A stretch of 64,000 bases of DNA from Xenophilus sp. L33 (lineage in GTDB: Bacteria > Pseudomonadota > Gammaproteobacteria > Burkholderiales > Burkholderiaceae_C): the NCBI RefSeq assembly GCF_009765735.1, contig NZ_LMUW01000036.1:124001-188000 (forward strand), written 5' to 3'. This document shows positions 41,993 to 51,183 of the stretch, piece by piece; position 1 is the stretch's first letter, and the number at the start of each line of letters is the position of its first letter. Made by a program: the position numbers and the translations under genes. A model generated the notes under the pieces. That model was given only the letters and a program-made list of their open reading frames with translations. It ran no database searches and was not told the origin of the DNA.

Positions 41993-42814
41993 ATGTCGAC
42001 TTCAACCCCACGCAAGACACTCGGCACGGCCGTCATCACCGGCGCCTCCGGCGGCATCGGCCGCATCTACGCCGACCGGCTCGCACGCCGCGGCCACGAC
42101 CTGCTGCTGGTCGCGCGCCGTGCCGATCGCCTCGCCGCCGCCGCGAGCGAGATCCGCGCCGCGCATGGCGTCGAGGTCGGCGTCCTCGCGGCCGACCTGG
42201 CCCTGGCCGCCGACCTCGACAAGGTGGCCCGCGCGATCGCCGCCGACCCTTCGGTCACGATGCTGGTCAACAACGCCGGCACCGCCACGATGGCCGCGGT
42301 CGCAGCGACGACGCCGGCCCAGGCGATGGCCATGATCGACGTCAACGTCAGCGCCGTGGCCGCCCTGACGATGGCCGTGCTGCCGGGCTTCAAGGCGCGG
42401 AACGCGGGCACGATCGTCAACGTCGGCTCCGTGCTCGGCTTCGCCACGGTGCCGGGCGTGAGCAACATCTACAGCGGCACCAAGGGCTTCGTGCTGCACT
42501 TCACGCGCGCGCTGCAGGACGAGCTGGCGGGCACCGGCATCCGGGTGCAGCTGCTGCTGCCGGCCGCCACCGCGACCGACATCTGGGACGTCGGCGGCAT
42601 CCCGCTCAGCCAGATCGATCCGGCGCGGGTGATGCGTCCCGAGCAGCTGGTCGACGCCGCCCTTGCCGGCCTCGACCAGGGCGAGGCGGTCACGATGCCG
42701 TCGGTGCAAGACGGCGACGCCGCCCTGCTCGACGCCTTCGACAAGGCGCGGGTCGCGCTCTTCGCCAGCACCCAGACCGGCAAGCCGGCCTCACGCTACG
42801 GGGTGGCGGCATGA
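41993..42814 (+). CDS. SDR family oxidoreductase
   Basis: SDR of 273 aa with TGASGGIG, NNAGTAT, NVGSVLG and catalytic YSGTK; paralogue of 33789-34598 (similar YADRLARRG, and C-terminal RYGVAA). The ATG at 41993 has GAGAG seven bases upstream. It is divergent from a TetR gene and coupled to a SnoaL-like gene by ATGA. Probably induced when the TetR ligand is present. Confidence 0.9.
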   Translation: MSTSTPRKTLGTAVITGASGGIGRIYADRLARRGHDLLLVARRADRLAAAASEIRAAHGVEVGVLAADLALAADLDKVARAIAADPSVTMLVNNAGTATMAAVAATTPAQAMAMIDVNVSAVAALTMAVLPGFKARNAGTIVNVGSVLGFATVPGVSNIYSGTKGFVLHFTRALQDELAGTGIRVQLLLPAATATDIWDVGGIPLSQIDPARVMRPEQLVDAALAGLDQGEAVTMPSVQDGDAALLDAFDKARVALFASTQTGKPASRYGVAA

Positions 42815-43260
42815 ACTCCCGGGCCAGCGCCCGCGAACTCGTCGAGGCATTCCTCGACGGCCTTCGGCATCTCGACACCTCGCTCGACCGCTGCGTCGAG
42901 CTTTTCGCGGACGACGGCGTCTTCGAATTCCCCTACATGCCTTCGATCGGCATGCCGGACCGCTTCGAGGGCAAGGCGGCGATCCGGCGCGTGCTGGAGC
43001 TGATCCGATCGCGCTTCTCGTGGTTCGAGCTTTCCGGCATCGAGATCCACGAATCGAAGGACGAAGACGGCCTGTTCGTCAGGTACCGCTCGACCTGCTT
43101 CGTCGACGGCACCGACAAGGTCTACCGGCAGGACTACGTGACCCAGCTGGTTGCCGAGCACGGTCGCATCAAGCTGCTTCGCGAGACCATGAACATCATC
43201 GCCACCGCGCGTGCGCTGCTGCCGAACGGCCTGGCAGACGTTCCCGAACCCGTGGCCTGA
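42811..43260 (+). CDS. SnoaL-like / NTF2-fold protein
   Basis: 149-aa protein with a cone-shaped alpha+beta fold suggested by the pattern ARELVEAFLDGL..., LFADDGVFEFPYMPSIG, then FEGKAAIRRVLELI and paired C-terminal strands. This matches SnoaL-like polyketide cyclase or ketosteroid-isomerase-like proteins. ATGA overlap with the SDR gene indicates co-translation. Function unknown; an isomerase or hydratase role is possible. Confidence 0.75.
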   Translation: MNSRASARELVEAFLDGLRHLDTSLDRCVELFADDGVFEFPYMPSIGMPDRFEGKAAIRRVLELIRSRFSWFELSGIEIHESKDEDGLFVRYRSTCFVDGTDKVYRQDYVTQLVAEHGRIKLLRETMNIIATARALLPNGLADVPEPVA

Positions 43261-43300
43261 CGTCGTCGGCGGCGCCGCACCGCTCACGCCCGACTCGACC

Positions 43301-43918
43301 TCACCAGCCGCCGGCGGCGAGCCAATCGTCGAGGAGCTCCATCTTGTCCACACCGAAGAAGGGCTCGTCATCGACGATCACGAAAGGCGAACCGAAGACG
43401 CCGCGCGCGACCGCGCGATCGACCTCCGCACGCAGCAGCGTGCCGGCCTGCGGATCCGCGAGCGCCGCGTCGATCGCGGCCTTCGGCAGCGCGGCGCGGG
43501 CGGCGCTCTGCCGGAGCGATTCCGGCGTGTCGAGGTCGATGTCGCGCTGCCAGTAGTCGGCGAAGGCCGCGCGGGCGAAGGCCTTCGCGCAAGTGGCCTC
43601 GTTGGCCAGCAGCCAGGCCATGACCCGCGCCGCGGGCAAGGGGTTCATCGGCGGCTTGCCGAAATCGCGCGCGATCGCGATGCCGTGGCGCCGGCAATAG
43701 CGCGCGATCTCCCGCGGGACGTAGTCCTTCTTGAGCGGCGTCTGCATCAGGGGCGGCAGTCCCATCACCTTCATCACCGTCACGCCGATGAGCAGCGGAT
43801 GCCACTGCGCCTCGCGTCCATGTCGCGCCGCGATGTCGTCGATGCGAAGGCTGGCCAGGAAGCCGTAGGGCGAGATGAAGTCGAACCAGAAGTCGAGCGC
43901 GGGTCCGGCGGGCGGCAT
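43301..43918 (-). CDS. 2-hydroxychromene-2-carboxylate isomerase / DsbA-like (kappa GST) protein
   Basis: Thioredoxin-fold protein, 205 aa, of the HCCA isomerase/kappa-class GST group. The N-terminus LDFWFDFISPYGFLASLRI carries the Ser that replaces the DsbA cysteine and binds glutathione. GVFGSPFVIVDDEPFFGVDKME is the family's cis-Pro and C-terminal block. The start overlaps the acyl-CoA synthetase stop by one base (TGATG). Likely a glutathione-dependent isomerase of an aromatic-degradation intermediate. Confidence 0.88.
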   Translation of the reverse strand: MPPAGPALDFWFDFISPYGFLASLRIDDIAARHGREAQWHPLLIGVTVMKVMGLPPLMQTPLKKDYVPREIARYCRRHGIAIARDFGKPPMNPLPAARVMAWLLANEATCAKAFARAAFADYWQRDIDLDTPESLRQSAARAALPKAAIDAALADPQAGTLLRAEVDRAVARGVFGSPFVIVDDEPFFGVDKMELLDDWLAAGGW

Positions 43919-45789
43919 CAGGGCTCTCCGGCCGGCGCCGCCTCGATGCGATAGTCGATCGCGAAGGCCGCCATGATCCTGGCGATCGCGGCCTCGCCGG
44001 CTTTGCTCGATTCGCTCGACCCGTCCGTTGCCGCCGCAAGGCAGCGGAAGACCACCGACAGCCCGGCGCCGCCGTCCACGCCTTCGACGCGGTAGCGGCC
44101 GTCCAAGGATGCGGACGCTAGCCGGCTGGCGAGCACGTGCTCGGTGGCCCGCAGTCGCAGCGCCGGCTTGTAGACCTTGCCGATGGCCGTCATCGGGATC
44201 GCGGGCATGCATTCGATCCGCCGGGGATAGGCCGGCCGTTCGGAGATGCGCGACTGCGCGAAGGCCGACAGCGCCTCGAGGCTCACGCTCGCGTTCGGCT
44301 TCAGCATCACGAAGGCCATCGGAATCTCGCCGGCGTATTCGTCGGGCTCGCCCACCGCCGCGGCCATCTGCACCTCCGGATGCGCCAGCAGCGCCTCCTC
44401 GATCATGGCGGGATCGATGTTGTGGCTGCTGCGGATGATCACGTCCTTGGCGCGTCCGGTGACGAAGATGCGCTGGTCCGCATCCAGATGCCCGATGTCG
44501 CCGGTGACGAGCCAGCCGTCGTCCGTGAAGGTGCCCGCGTTGCGGCGCGCGTCGGTGTAGCCCGGTCCGACGTTCGGGCCGCGCAGGCGCAGGATGCCGC
44601 TCTCGTTGGCCGCGCAGACCCTTCCGCTGCCATCGGCGGCCACCGCCTGCACCTCGGTGAACGGCAGCGCGAGGCCGCAGGACCCGGGCGTGCGCGGCCC
44701 CGCGAAGGGCTCGACGCTGATGACGCCGCCGCATTCGGTCATGCCGAGGATGTTGCGCACCGGGATGCCGAACTTCGCCTCGAACTGGTTCGCGAGTTCG
44801 CCCGGCAACGGGGAGCCGCCGGTGAGGCAGGCGCGCGGCCTTCGGCTCGCGCCGGCGTCGCGCTCGGTGGTCATGAGCGCCGCGATCACCGTGGGAACCG
44901 TGGCGAGCAGCGTCACCCGGTGCCGCTCGACCAGCGTCCAGTAGCGCTTCAGCACCGCCGGGTTGCGCATGCCGAGCAGGGTCGGCAGCACCACGCAGCC
45001 GCCGGACAGCAGCGTCGAGAGGCCATAGACGAAGGCACCTGCGACATGGAAGAGCGGGAAGCCGTTGACGATCGCGTCGTCGGCCGTGGTGCCGTACATC
45101 TGCGCGGCGCCCCAGGCGGCGTGCAGCTGGTTGCCATGCGTGTGCTGGGCCAGCTTCGGCGCGCCGGTGGTGCCGCCCGTGTGGAAGAGCGCCGCGATCC
45201 GGTGCGGGTCGTCCGTGCTGGCGGGCGGCAAGGGCATGGCGGACTGCGCGTCGACCGAGGCATCGAAGTCCGGGGCGTCCGGCGCGCCGCCGACGGCGAG
45301 CAGGTGCAGCAGCCCCGGGCACGCGGCGCGCAACGCCGGCGTGCGCGACCAGATGTCCAGCTCCGGATGCGGACCCAGCGCGACCAGGATGTTGGCGCCG
45401 GAAGCGCGGATCAGCTGCCCGATGTGCTCCGCGTCGAGCAGGTAGTTGATCGGGCAGGCGATGCCCGCGATCTCCGCGCCCCACAACGCGAAGTACGCCT
45501 GCGGAATGGCCGGCAGCAGCAGGGCCACGCGAGGCTGCGCCTCGCCCGCCAGGGCCTTGAAGAGTCCGGCGGCGCGCAACACCCGCTGCATGAACTGGCG
45601 GTGGGTCCAGGCCGGCGCGTTCCCGCCGTCCTCCGCCGTCTCGATAAAGCACAGCGCCGGCCGGTCCGGATGGCGCGTGGTTGCCGCCGCGAGCGCGGCG
45701 CCGACGCTTCGATGCGCCATGAAGTCTGAATAGGGACGGGCCTCGATCGAGGCCACGTCGGCGGCGCTTTCGATGTGCGTCGGGTTCAT
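43918..45789 (-). CDS. Acyl-CoA synthetase (AMP-binding enzyme)
   Basis: ANL-superfamily ligase, 623 aa, activating a carboxylic acid with ATP and CoA. The P-loop ALFHTGGTTGAPKLAQH, the NILGMTECGG aromatic/Thr motif, WLVTGDIGHLD and the C-terminal Lys region (AIGKVYKPALR) are all present, though Met-Thr-Glu replaces Tyr-Gly-Thr-Glu. The extra length is mostly C-terminal. It lies 10 bp after the dehydrogenase gene in a four-gene unit. Activation of an aromatic or dicarboxylic acid before beta-oxidation is likely. Confidence 0.9.
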   Translation of the reverse strand: MNPTHIESAADVASIEARPYSDFMAHRSVGAALAAATTRHPDRPALCFIETAEDGGNAPAWTHRQFMQRVLRAAGLFKALAGEAQPRVALLLPAIPQAYFALWGAEIAGIACPINYLLDAEHIGQLIRASGANILVALGPHPELDIWSRTPALRAACPGLLHLLAVGGAPDAPDFDASVDAQSAMPLPPASTDDPHRIAALFHTGGTTGAPKLAQHTHGNQLHAAWGAAQMYGTTADDAIVNGFPLFHVAGAFVYGLSTLLSGGCVVLPTLLGMRNPAVLKRYWTLVERHRVTLLATVPTVIAALMTTERDAGASRRPRACLTGGSPLPGELANQFEAKFGIPVRNILGMTECGGVISVEPFAGPRTPGSCGLALPFTEVQAVAADGSGRVCAANESGILRLRGPNVGPGYTDARRNAGTFTDDGWLVTGDIGHLDADQRIFVTGRAKDVIIRSSHNIDPAMIEEALLAHPEVQMAAAVGEPDEYAGEIPMAFVMLKPNASVSLEALSAFAQSRISERPAYPRRIECMPAIPMTAIGKVYKPALRLRATEHVLASRLASASLDGRYRVEGVDGGAGLSVVFRCLAAATDGSSESSKAGEAAIARIMAAFAIDYRIEAAPAGEP

Positions 45790-45799
45790 CGACCGATGC

Positions 45800-46738
45800 C
45801 TAGGCCGACTTGGCCTTGAGCAGCTCGATCAGCAGGCCGTCGCGCCAAGCCTCCAGTTCCGCGGAGCGGCGCCCGTCCAGCTCGTCGGTGACGCCGGCGA
45901 CCACCCTCGCCTTCAGCTCGGCGCTCATCGCCGGGCTTCCGAGGTCGTCCCACCAGTCGGCGATCGGGCCGCCCAGGTGCGCCAGCAGATGCGCCATGCC
46001 GCCCTCGCCGCCCGACAGGTGCAGGTTCATGAAGGGCCCGAAGACCGCCCAGCGCAGCCCCGGCCCGAAGGCAATGGCGGTGTCGATGTCTTCCACGGTC
46101 GCGACGCCCTGGTCGACCAGGTGGAAGGCCTCGCGCCAGAGCGCGGCCTGCAGGCGGTTGGCGATGTGGCCCTTGATCTCCTTGCGTCCGTGGATCGGCC
46201 GCTTGCCGATGGCGGCATAGAAAGCCATGGTGCGGGCGATCGTCTCGGCCGAGGTCTTCTCGCCGCCGATCACCTCGACCAGCGGGATGAGGTGCGGCGG
46301 GTTGAACGGATGGCCCAGCACCACCCGCTCCGGATGCACGCAGCCGGCCTGGATGCCGGTCGTCGACAGGCCCGACGAACTGGAGGCCAGGATGACCCGC
46401 GGCGGCAGCAGCGCATCGAGCTGCCCGAAGAGCGCGACCTTGACGTCCAGCCGCTCGGGGCCGTTCTCCTGCACGAAGTCGGCGCCCTGCACCGCGGTCG
46501 CCAGGTCGGCCTCGAAGCGCAGCCGGTCGCGGGAAGCCCCCGGCGCCAGGCCGATGCGTTCCAGGGTCGGCCAATGGCGGTCGACGTCGGCGCGCAACCG
46601 TGCTTCGGCGCCGGGCGACGGATCGGTGGCGGTGACGTCCAGTCCCTGCGCAAGGAACTGGGCGGTCCAGCTGGCGCCGATGACACCGGTCGCGACCACC
46701 GCCACCCGGCGGATCGGCTCTGCGTTCGACGCGCTCAT
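45800..46738 (-). CDS. 3-hydroxyacyl-CoA/carnitine dehydrogenase-like protein
   Basis: NAD-dependent dehydrogenase, 312 aa. The Rossmann loop reads [10 protein letters not shown]: the first Gly of GxGxxG is Ala16, which is unusual. Later blocks [32 protein letters not shown] (catalytic His) and [15 protein letters not shown] match the family. Being next to a BKACE gene, it resembles the carnitine dehydrogenase plus dehydrocarnitine-cleavage pairing, but the synthetase and isomerase neighbours argue for another beta-hydroxy acid. The start overlaps the BKACE stop (ATGA). Confidence 0.87.
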   Translation of the reverse strand: MSASNAEPIRRVAVVATGVIGASWTAQFLAQGLDVTATDPSPGAEARLRADVDRHWPTLERIGLAPGASRDRLRFEADLATAVQGADFVQENGPERLDVKVALFGQLDALLPPRVILASSSSGLSTTGIQAGCVHPERVVLGHPFNPPHLIPLVEVIGGEKTSAETIARTMAFYAAIGKRPIHGRKEIKGHIANRLQAALWREAFHLVDQGVATVEDIDTAIAFGPGLRWAVFGPFMNLHLSGGEGGMAHLLAHLGGPIADWWDDLGSPAMSAELKARVVAGVTDELDGRRSAELEAWRDGLLIELLKAKSA

Positions 46739-47652
46739 CCCAGTGCGAACTCCGGACGCACCGCGCCCCTGCGCGGCAGGCCCATCATCTCGCGGGCCTC
46801 GGCCGGCGTGGCCGGCTCCATGTCCATCTCTCGCATGATCCGCACGATGCGCTCGGTCAGCTCGATGTTGCTGGCCAACTGGCCCTGGCGGTAGTAGAGG
46901 TTGTCCTCCAGGCCGACGCGCGCATGGCCGCCCAGCAGCAGCGCGGCCACGTTGGCCTCCAGCTGCGACGGGCCGATGCCGCTCACGCAGAAGATGCTGT
47001 TCTTCGGCAGGGTGTCGACCATCATCTGCAGGAAGCGCGGCGAATAGGGCATCGCGTTCTGGAAGTTGCGATGCACGTTCATCACGATGTTGATGAAGTG
47101 CGGCGTGTCGTCCAGGCCTTCCTCGATGAGGGTGGTGGTGTCCTGCAGGATGTGGGTCGGGCTGAACACCTCCCACTCCGGCTTGATGCCGCGGGCCTTC
47201 ATGCCCGCGGCGAGCGCGCGGCCGCGGGTGAGCGAGGTGTCCATCAGGATCTCCTTGCCCTCGAAGCTGAGGTTGAGCGTGGTGGCGTCCAGGGTGCACA
47301 TCTCGGCGCCGGCATCCATGCCCTTCAGCCGCTCCTCCCACAGGATCTCCCAGCGGTCGCCGGCCAGCGGCTTGACCATGTCGCCGTGCACGCCGCCGCC
47401 GGTGGAGTTGTTGATGACGATGTCGCTCTTCGCGCGGATGCGGCTGTTGATGTCGCGGTAGACCTCGGGGTTGCAGGTCGCGCCGTCGTCGGGCCGGCGC
47501 GCGTGGATCGCGACGACGCTGGCGCCTGCGTTCCAGCATCGGATCACGTCGTCCGCGATCTCGCCGGGCTGCGTGGGCAGCTGCGGGTTCTGCGACTTGT
47601 GGGCCATGCCGCCGGTCGGCGCGATCGTGAGGATGACTTTGCGTTTGGCCAT
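46735..47652 (-). CDS. BKACE (DUF849) family protein with altered metal motif
   Basis: 305-aa beta-keto-acid-cleavage-like protein. Where the family has H-x-H, it has A48-I-H50 ([13 protein letters not shown]), so one Zn-binding His is absent. The later Glu region [12 protein letters not shown] and the [12 protein letters not shown] loop remain. The ATG at 47652 has GGAG upstream. It is the first gene of a BKACE-dehydrogenase-synthetase-isomerase unit, divergent from a Crp-type regulator. It may bind another metal set or have changed chemistry. Confidence 0.87.
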   Translation of the reverse strand: MAKRKVILTIAPTGGMAHKSQNPQLPTQPGEIADDVIRCWNAGASVVAIHARRPDDGATCNPEVYRDINSRIRAKSDIVINNSTGGGVHGDMVKPLAGDRWEILWEERLKGMDAGAEMCTLDATTLNLSFEGKEILMDTSLTRGRALAAGMKARGIKPEWEVFSPTHILQDTTTLIEEGLDDTPHFINIVMNVHRNFQNAMPYSPRFLQMMVDTLPKNSIFCVSGIGPSQLEANVAALLLGGHARVGLEDNLYYRQGQLASNIELTERIVRIMREMDMEPATPAEAREMMGLPRRGAVRPEFALG

Positions 47653-47678
47653 GGGGGGCTCCAGGTGGAAAGGACCGG

Positions 47679-47720
47679 ATTGTTCGCCGGGCCACCTTCG
47701 CACACAGTCGTTTGAACGAC
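47679..47720. promoter_or_regulatory. BKACE promoter with Crp/Fnr-type palindrome
   Basis: The palindrome GTCGTT-TG-AACGAC spans 47707-47720. A possible minus-strand -10, AACAAT (47679-47684), would put a start site near 47672 and the palindrome centre close to -41.5, the class II activator position typical of Crp/Fnr proteins. The divergent gene encodes a Crp/Fnr regulator. The -10 assignment is tentative. Confidence 0.45.
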
Positions 47721-47777
47721 AATCCAGCCCCGGGAAACCACCCATCCATTTCCGGTGAACCGTCCGCCCGCGCCGCC

Positions 47778-48524
47778 ATGAAGCACCCCTCCGACCTCAC
47801 TGTCCAGCGCCTGCTCGACGGCGCGGCGTGGTATCCGGGGCTGGACGCCGAGGCCCGTCGGCAGGTGTCGGCGACCACGACGGAGCGCGCGGTCGTCGCC
47901 GGCGAGGCGCTGATCCGCCACGGCGAGACCGCGTTCTGGTGGTACGGCGTGCTCGAAGGCCTCGTGAAGTGGTCCACCGGCAGTCCCGACGGCCGCTCGG
48001 TCACCCTGGGCGGCATGACCATCGGCAGCTGGTTCGGCGAAGGCAGCCTGCTGCGGGGCCGGCCGATCCAGGCCGACATCGTGGCGCTCCGGCACAGCCG
48101 GGTCGCCATGGTCCCGAAGGACACCTTCGACTGGCTGCTGGCCACGCAGGCGGGCTTTCGCCGCTTCCTGCTCGACCAGATCAACGAGCGGCTGCACTGG
48201 TTCATGGGAGACTTCGCCGCGCACCGGCTGCTGAGCGCCGACGCGCAGGTGGCGCGGGCGCTGCTCGGGCTGGTGCATCCCTGGCTGCATCCGGGCAGCG
48301 ACCGGCATCTCGAGATCTCGCAGGAAGAGATCGCCAACCTGGTCGGCCTCTCGCGCCAGCGCTGCAACCAGGCCTTGAACCGGCTGAAGGCCGCCGCGCT
48401 GGTGCGCATCGAATACGGCGGCATGACCCTGCTCGACATCGAAGGCCTCGGCCGGATGGCCGAGGAACACTCGCTCCGGCGCACGCCGGTCGAAACGACG
48501 AACCCAGAAAGGACTTCCCCATGA
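47778..48524 (+). CDS. Crp/Fnr family transcriptional regulator
   Basis: 248-aa regulator. The N-terminal beta roll includes [15 protein letters not shown] and [12 protein letters not shown]; the C-terminal HTH is [24 protein letters not shown]. The ATG 47778 was chosen; a TTG at 47712 would start inside the palindrome. Its stop overlaps the next gene's ATG, so it is co-translated with the SDR. Likely regulator of the divergent BKACE unit. Confidence 0.88.
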   Translation: MKHPSDLTVQRLLDGAAWYPGLDAEARRQVSATTTERAVVAGEALIRHGETAFWWYGVLEGLVKWSTGSPDGRSVTLGGMTIGSWFGEGSLLRGRPIQADIVALRHSRVAMVPKDTFDWLLATQAGFRRFLLDQINERLHWFMGDFAAHRLLSADAQVARALLGLVHPWLHPGSDRHLEISQEEIANLVGLSRQRCNQALNRLKAAALVRIEYGGMTLLDIEGLGRMAEEHSLRRTPVETTNPERTSP

Positions 48525-49282
48525 CCCAGAGAGTGCTGGTCACCGCCGGCGCCGGCGGCATCGGCCTGGCGATCGCGCGCGTCTTCGCGGCCGACGGCGC
48601 CGCGGTTCACGTCGCCGACGTCGACGCCAAGGCGGTGGACGAACTCGTGCGGGCCGACCCGCGCATCAGCGGCTCGGTGCTCGACATCGCCGACGCGGCC
48701 GCGGTGGCGCGGCTGGCCGAGGACGTCCGGCAGAAGCTCGGCGGCCTCGACGTGCTGGTCAACAACGCAGGCGTGGCCGGCCCGACCGCCGCGGTGGCCG
48801 ACTATCCGGAAGAGGCCTGGGCCTCGGTCATCGGGGTCAACCTCAACGGCACCTTCAACGTCACCAAGGCCTTCATCCCGATGCTGAAGGCATCGAAGCA
48901 GGCTTCGATCGTCATCATGTCGTCGGTGGCGGGCCGCTTCGGCTACCCCAACCGCTGCGCCTATGCGACCAGCAAGTGGGGCCTGGTCGGCTTCGCCAAG
49001 ACGCTGTCGATGGAGCTGGGGCCGCTGGGCATCACCTGCAACACGGTCCATCCGGGCGCGGTCGAGGGGCCGCGCATCCAGCGCGTGCTCGAAGGCCGTG
49101 CCGAGGCCTCCGGGCGTTCGGTCGACGAGGAGGTCGAGCTGGCGCTGGCCAACCAGTCGATCAAGGCCTTCGTTGATCCGCGCGACATCGCCGAGCTGGT
49201 GCGCTTCCTTGCGGGCCCGCACGCGCGCAGCATCTCGGGGCAGTCGTTCCCGATCGACGGGGATTCGAAGTCGACGCAGTGA
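48521..49282 (+). CDS. SDR family oxidoreductase
   Basis: SDR of 253 aa with loop VTAGAGGIG (Ala replaces the first Gly), NNAGVAG, IMSSVAGRFG and catalytic YATSK. The C-terminus reads SGQSFPIDGDS. The start at 48521 overlaps the Crp stop by four bases. It is convergent with dadA (4-bp gap). It resembles 3-hydroxy acid or sorbitol-type dehydrogenases; it may act with the divergent BKACE/dehydrogenase unit. Confidence 0.88.
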   Translation: MTQRVLVTAGAGGIGLAIARVFAADGAAVHVADVDAKAVDELVRADPRISGSVLDIADAAAVARLAEDVRQKLGGLDVLVNNAGVAGPTAAVADYPEEAWASVIGVNLNGTFNVTKAFIPMLKASKQASIVIMSSVAGRFGYPNRCAYATSKWGLVGFAKTLSMELGPLGITCNTVHPGAVEGPRIQRVLEGRAEASGRSVDEEVELALANQSIKAFVDPRDIAELVRFLAGPHARSISGQSFPIDGDSKSTQ

Positions 49283-49286
49283 GTCT

Positions 49287-50585
49287 TCAGACGGCGGCGG
49301 GCGACACCGACAGCGGACGGCCGCGCTCGCGACCGGATTCGTAGCGGTCGATGCCGAGGCCGCTCGCGCTGATCTCCGGCCGCTGGCCCATCACCATGTC
49401 CGAGACCAGCCGCGCCGAGCCGCAGGCCATGGTCCAGCCGAGCGTGCCGTGGCCGGTGTTGAGGAAGAGCTCCCGGTAGCGGGTCGCGCCAATGATCGGC
49501 GTGCTGTCGGGCGTCATCGGCCGGAGGCCGGTCCAGAAGGTGGCCGCCGCGACGTCGCCGCCCGGGAAGAGGTCGTTCACCACGTGTTCGAGCGTCGCGC
49601 GGCGGCGCGGATCGAGCCGCAGGTCGAAGCCGGCCAGCTCGGCCATGCCGCCGACCCGGATGCGGTCGTCGAAGCGGGTCACCGCGATCTTGTAGGTCTC
49701 GTCGAGCACGGTCGATTGCGGCGCGAAGGCCGGGTCGACCAGCGGCACCGTCAGCGAGTAGCCCTTGACCGGATAGACCGGCAGGTCGAGCCCCAGCGGC
49801 GCGAGGAAGTCGCGCGAGTAGCTGCCCAACGCGAGCACGTAGCGATCGGCGCGCAGCGTCTCGTCGCCGACCTTCACGCCCTGGATGCGGTCGCCGTCGG
49901 TAACGAGCCCGTCGATCGCCTCGCCGAAGCGGAAGTCCACGCCCAGCCCGCGCGCCAGTTCGGCGAGCGACCGGGTGAAGCGGTGGCAGTCGCCGGTCTC
50001 GTCCTTGGGCAGGCGCAGGCCGCCGACGAGCCGGTCGCGCGCCTGGCGCAGGCTCGGCTCGACCGCGCCGAGCTGCCCGGCGTCGAGCAGTTCGTAGGGC
50101 ACGCCGCATTCCTCCAGCACCGCGATGTCGCGCTGCACCGCATCGAGCTGCGCCTGGGTGCGAAAGAGCTGCAGGGTCCCGCCGGTGCGTTGTTCGTAGT
50201 CGATGCCGGTGTCGGCGCGCAACTGCTGCAGGCAGGCGCGGCTGTATTCGGCCACGCGCATCATCCGTTCCTTGTTGACCGCATAGCGCTCGGGCGAGCA
50301 GTTGCGCAGCATCTGCGCCATCCATTGCAGCTGGAACAGGCTGCCATCCAGGCGCACCGCCAGCGGCGCATGCTTCTGGAACATCCACTTCAGGGCCTTG
50401 AGCGGGATGCCCGGCGCGGCCCACGGCGTCGAGTAGCCCGGCGACACCTGCCCGGCATTGGCGAAGCTGGTTTCGAGCGCCGGCCCCGGCTGCCGGTCGA
50501 CGAGCGTGACCTCGGCGCCCGAGCGCGCGAGGTAGTAAGCGGTGCTGACTCCGATGACGCCGCCGCCAAGCACGATGACTTTCAT
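49287..50585 (-). CDS. dadA: D-amino acid dehydrogenase small subunit
   Basis: FAD-dependent membrane-associated dehydrogenase converting D-amino acids to 2-oxo acids. 432 aa, equal to the E. coli enzyme. The FAD motif [18 protein letters not shown] and the block [20 protein letters not shown] are diagnostic. [16 protein letters not shown] and [16 protein letters not shown] close the FAD site. The gene is divergent from an Lrp-type regulator, the classic dad arrangement. A racemase gene (dadX) is not adjacent. Confidence 0.93.
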   Translation of the reverse strand: MKVIVLGGGVIGVSTAYYLARSGAEVTLVDRQPGPALETSFANAGQVSPGYSTPWAAPGIPLKALKWMFQKHAPLAVRLDGSLFQLQWMAQMLRNCSPERYAVNKERMMRVAEYSRACLQQLRADTGIDYEQRTGGTLQLFRTQAQLDAVQRDIAVLEECGVPYELLDAGQLGAVEPSLRQARDRLVGGLRLPKDETGDCHRFTRSLAELARGLGVDFRFGEAIDGLVTDGDRIQGVKVGDETLRADRYVLALGSYSRDFLAPLGLDLPVYPVKGYSLTVPLVDPAFAPQSTVLDETYKIAVTRFDDRIRVGGMAELAGFDLRLDPRRRATLEHVVNDLFPGGDVAAATFWTGLRPMTPDSTPIIGATRYRELFLNTGHGTLGWTMACGSARLVSDMVMGQRPEISASGLGIDRYESGRERGRPLSVSPAAV

Positions 50586-50715
50586 GGTGGATCTCGCCTG
50601 CAAGTTGTCGATTCACCAAATTTATCGATTCAACGCTTCTGTTTTTGATTGAGTTTCGGTCGATTCGGAGTGAATATCGCTGCCGGCGACCTCCGCCGTC
50701 GACTTTCCCAGCAAA
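50586..50715. promoter_or_regulatory. dadA/lrp divergent control region
   Basis: 130-bp spacer with an AT-rich core (50617-50665) unlike the surrounding DNA, containing TTTATCGATTCAAC and TTTTTGATTGAG. Such patches are expected for Lrp binding. No exact promoter is claimed. Confidence 0.4.
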
Positions 50716-51183
50716 ATGCCCGACCTCGATCGCATCGACCGCAAGATCCTCGACCTGCTGCAGCGCGAAGGCCGCATGCCGATGACCGAACTGGCCCAGC
50801 AGATCGGCCTGTCGACCTCGCCCTGCTCCGAGCGCGTGAAGCGCATGGAGCGCGAAGGCGTCATCACCGGTTACCACGCGCGCGTGTCGCCCAAGGCGCT
50901 GGGCAAGACCCTGCTGGTCTTCATCGAGATCACGCTGGCCGCCAAGTCGGAGGAAGTCTTCGACAAGGTGCGCAAGGAACTGCAGAACGTGCCCGACGTG
51001 CAGGAATGCCACCTGGTCTCCGGCAGCTTCGACTACCTGGTGAAGGCCCGCCTCGGCGGCATGGACGAATACCGCAGCCTGCTCGGCGACATCCTCAAGA
51101 AGCTGCCGGTCACGGCGCAGTCGCACAGCTACGTGGTGATGGAGGAGATCAAGGAGACGCTGGCGCTACGCACGGACCGCTGA
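50716..51183 (+). CDS. Lrp/AsnC family transcriptional regulator
   Basis: 155-aa regulator. N-terminal HTH: LDRIDRKILDLLQREGRMPMTELAQQIGLSTSPCSERVKRME, then the RAM effector domain ending near VMEEIKETLALRTDR. The length and sequence fit Lrp itself or the dad-specific DadR. It is divergent from dadA. Its last 55 bp overlap the convergent MarC gene. Confidence 0.93.
   Translation: MPDLDRIDRKILDLLQREGRMPMTELAQQIGLSTSPCSERVKRMEREGVITGYHARVSPKALGKTLLVFIEITLAAKSEEVFDKVRKELQNVPDVQECHLVSGSFDYLVKARLGGMDEYRSLLGDILKKLPVTAQSHSYVVMEEIKETLALRTDR

Noticed and set aside
45800-47652. Carnitine catabolism genes (dehydrogenase plus BKACE)
   Set aside because: The pairing fits, and a BCCT gene is in the window, but the BKACE lacks a zinc His, no betainyl-CoA thioesterase is present, and synthetase and isomerase neighbours point elsewhere. 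I kept only family names.
45800-49222. A 3.4-kb open frame on the minus strand
   Set aside because: Only its last third (from 46738) encodes a recognisable protein. The rest is antisense or out-of-frame to the BKACE, Crp and SDR genes and is Arg/Ala/Gly-rich, as expected in GC-rich DNA.
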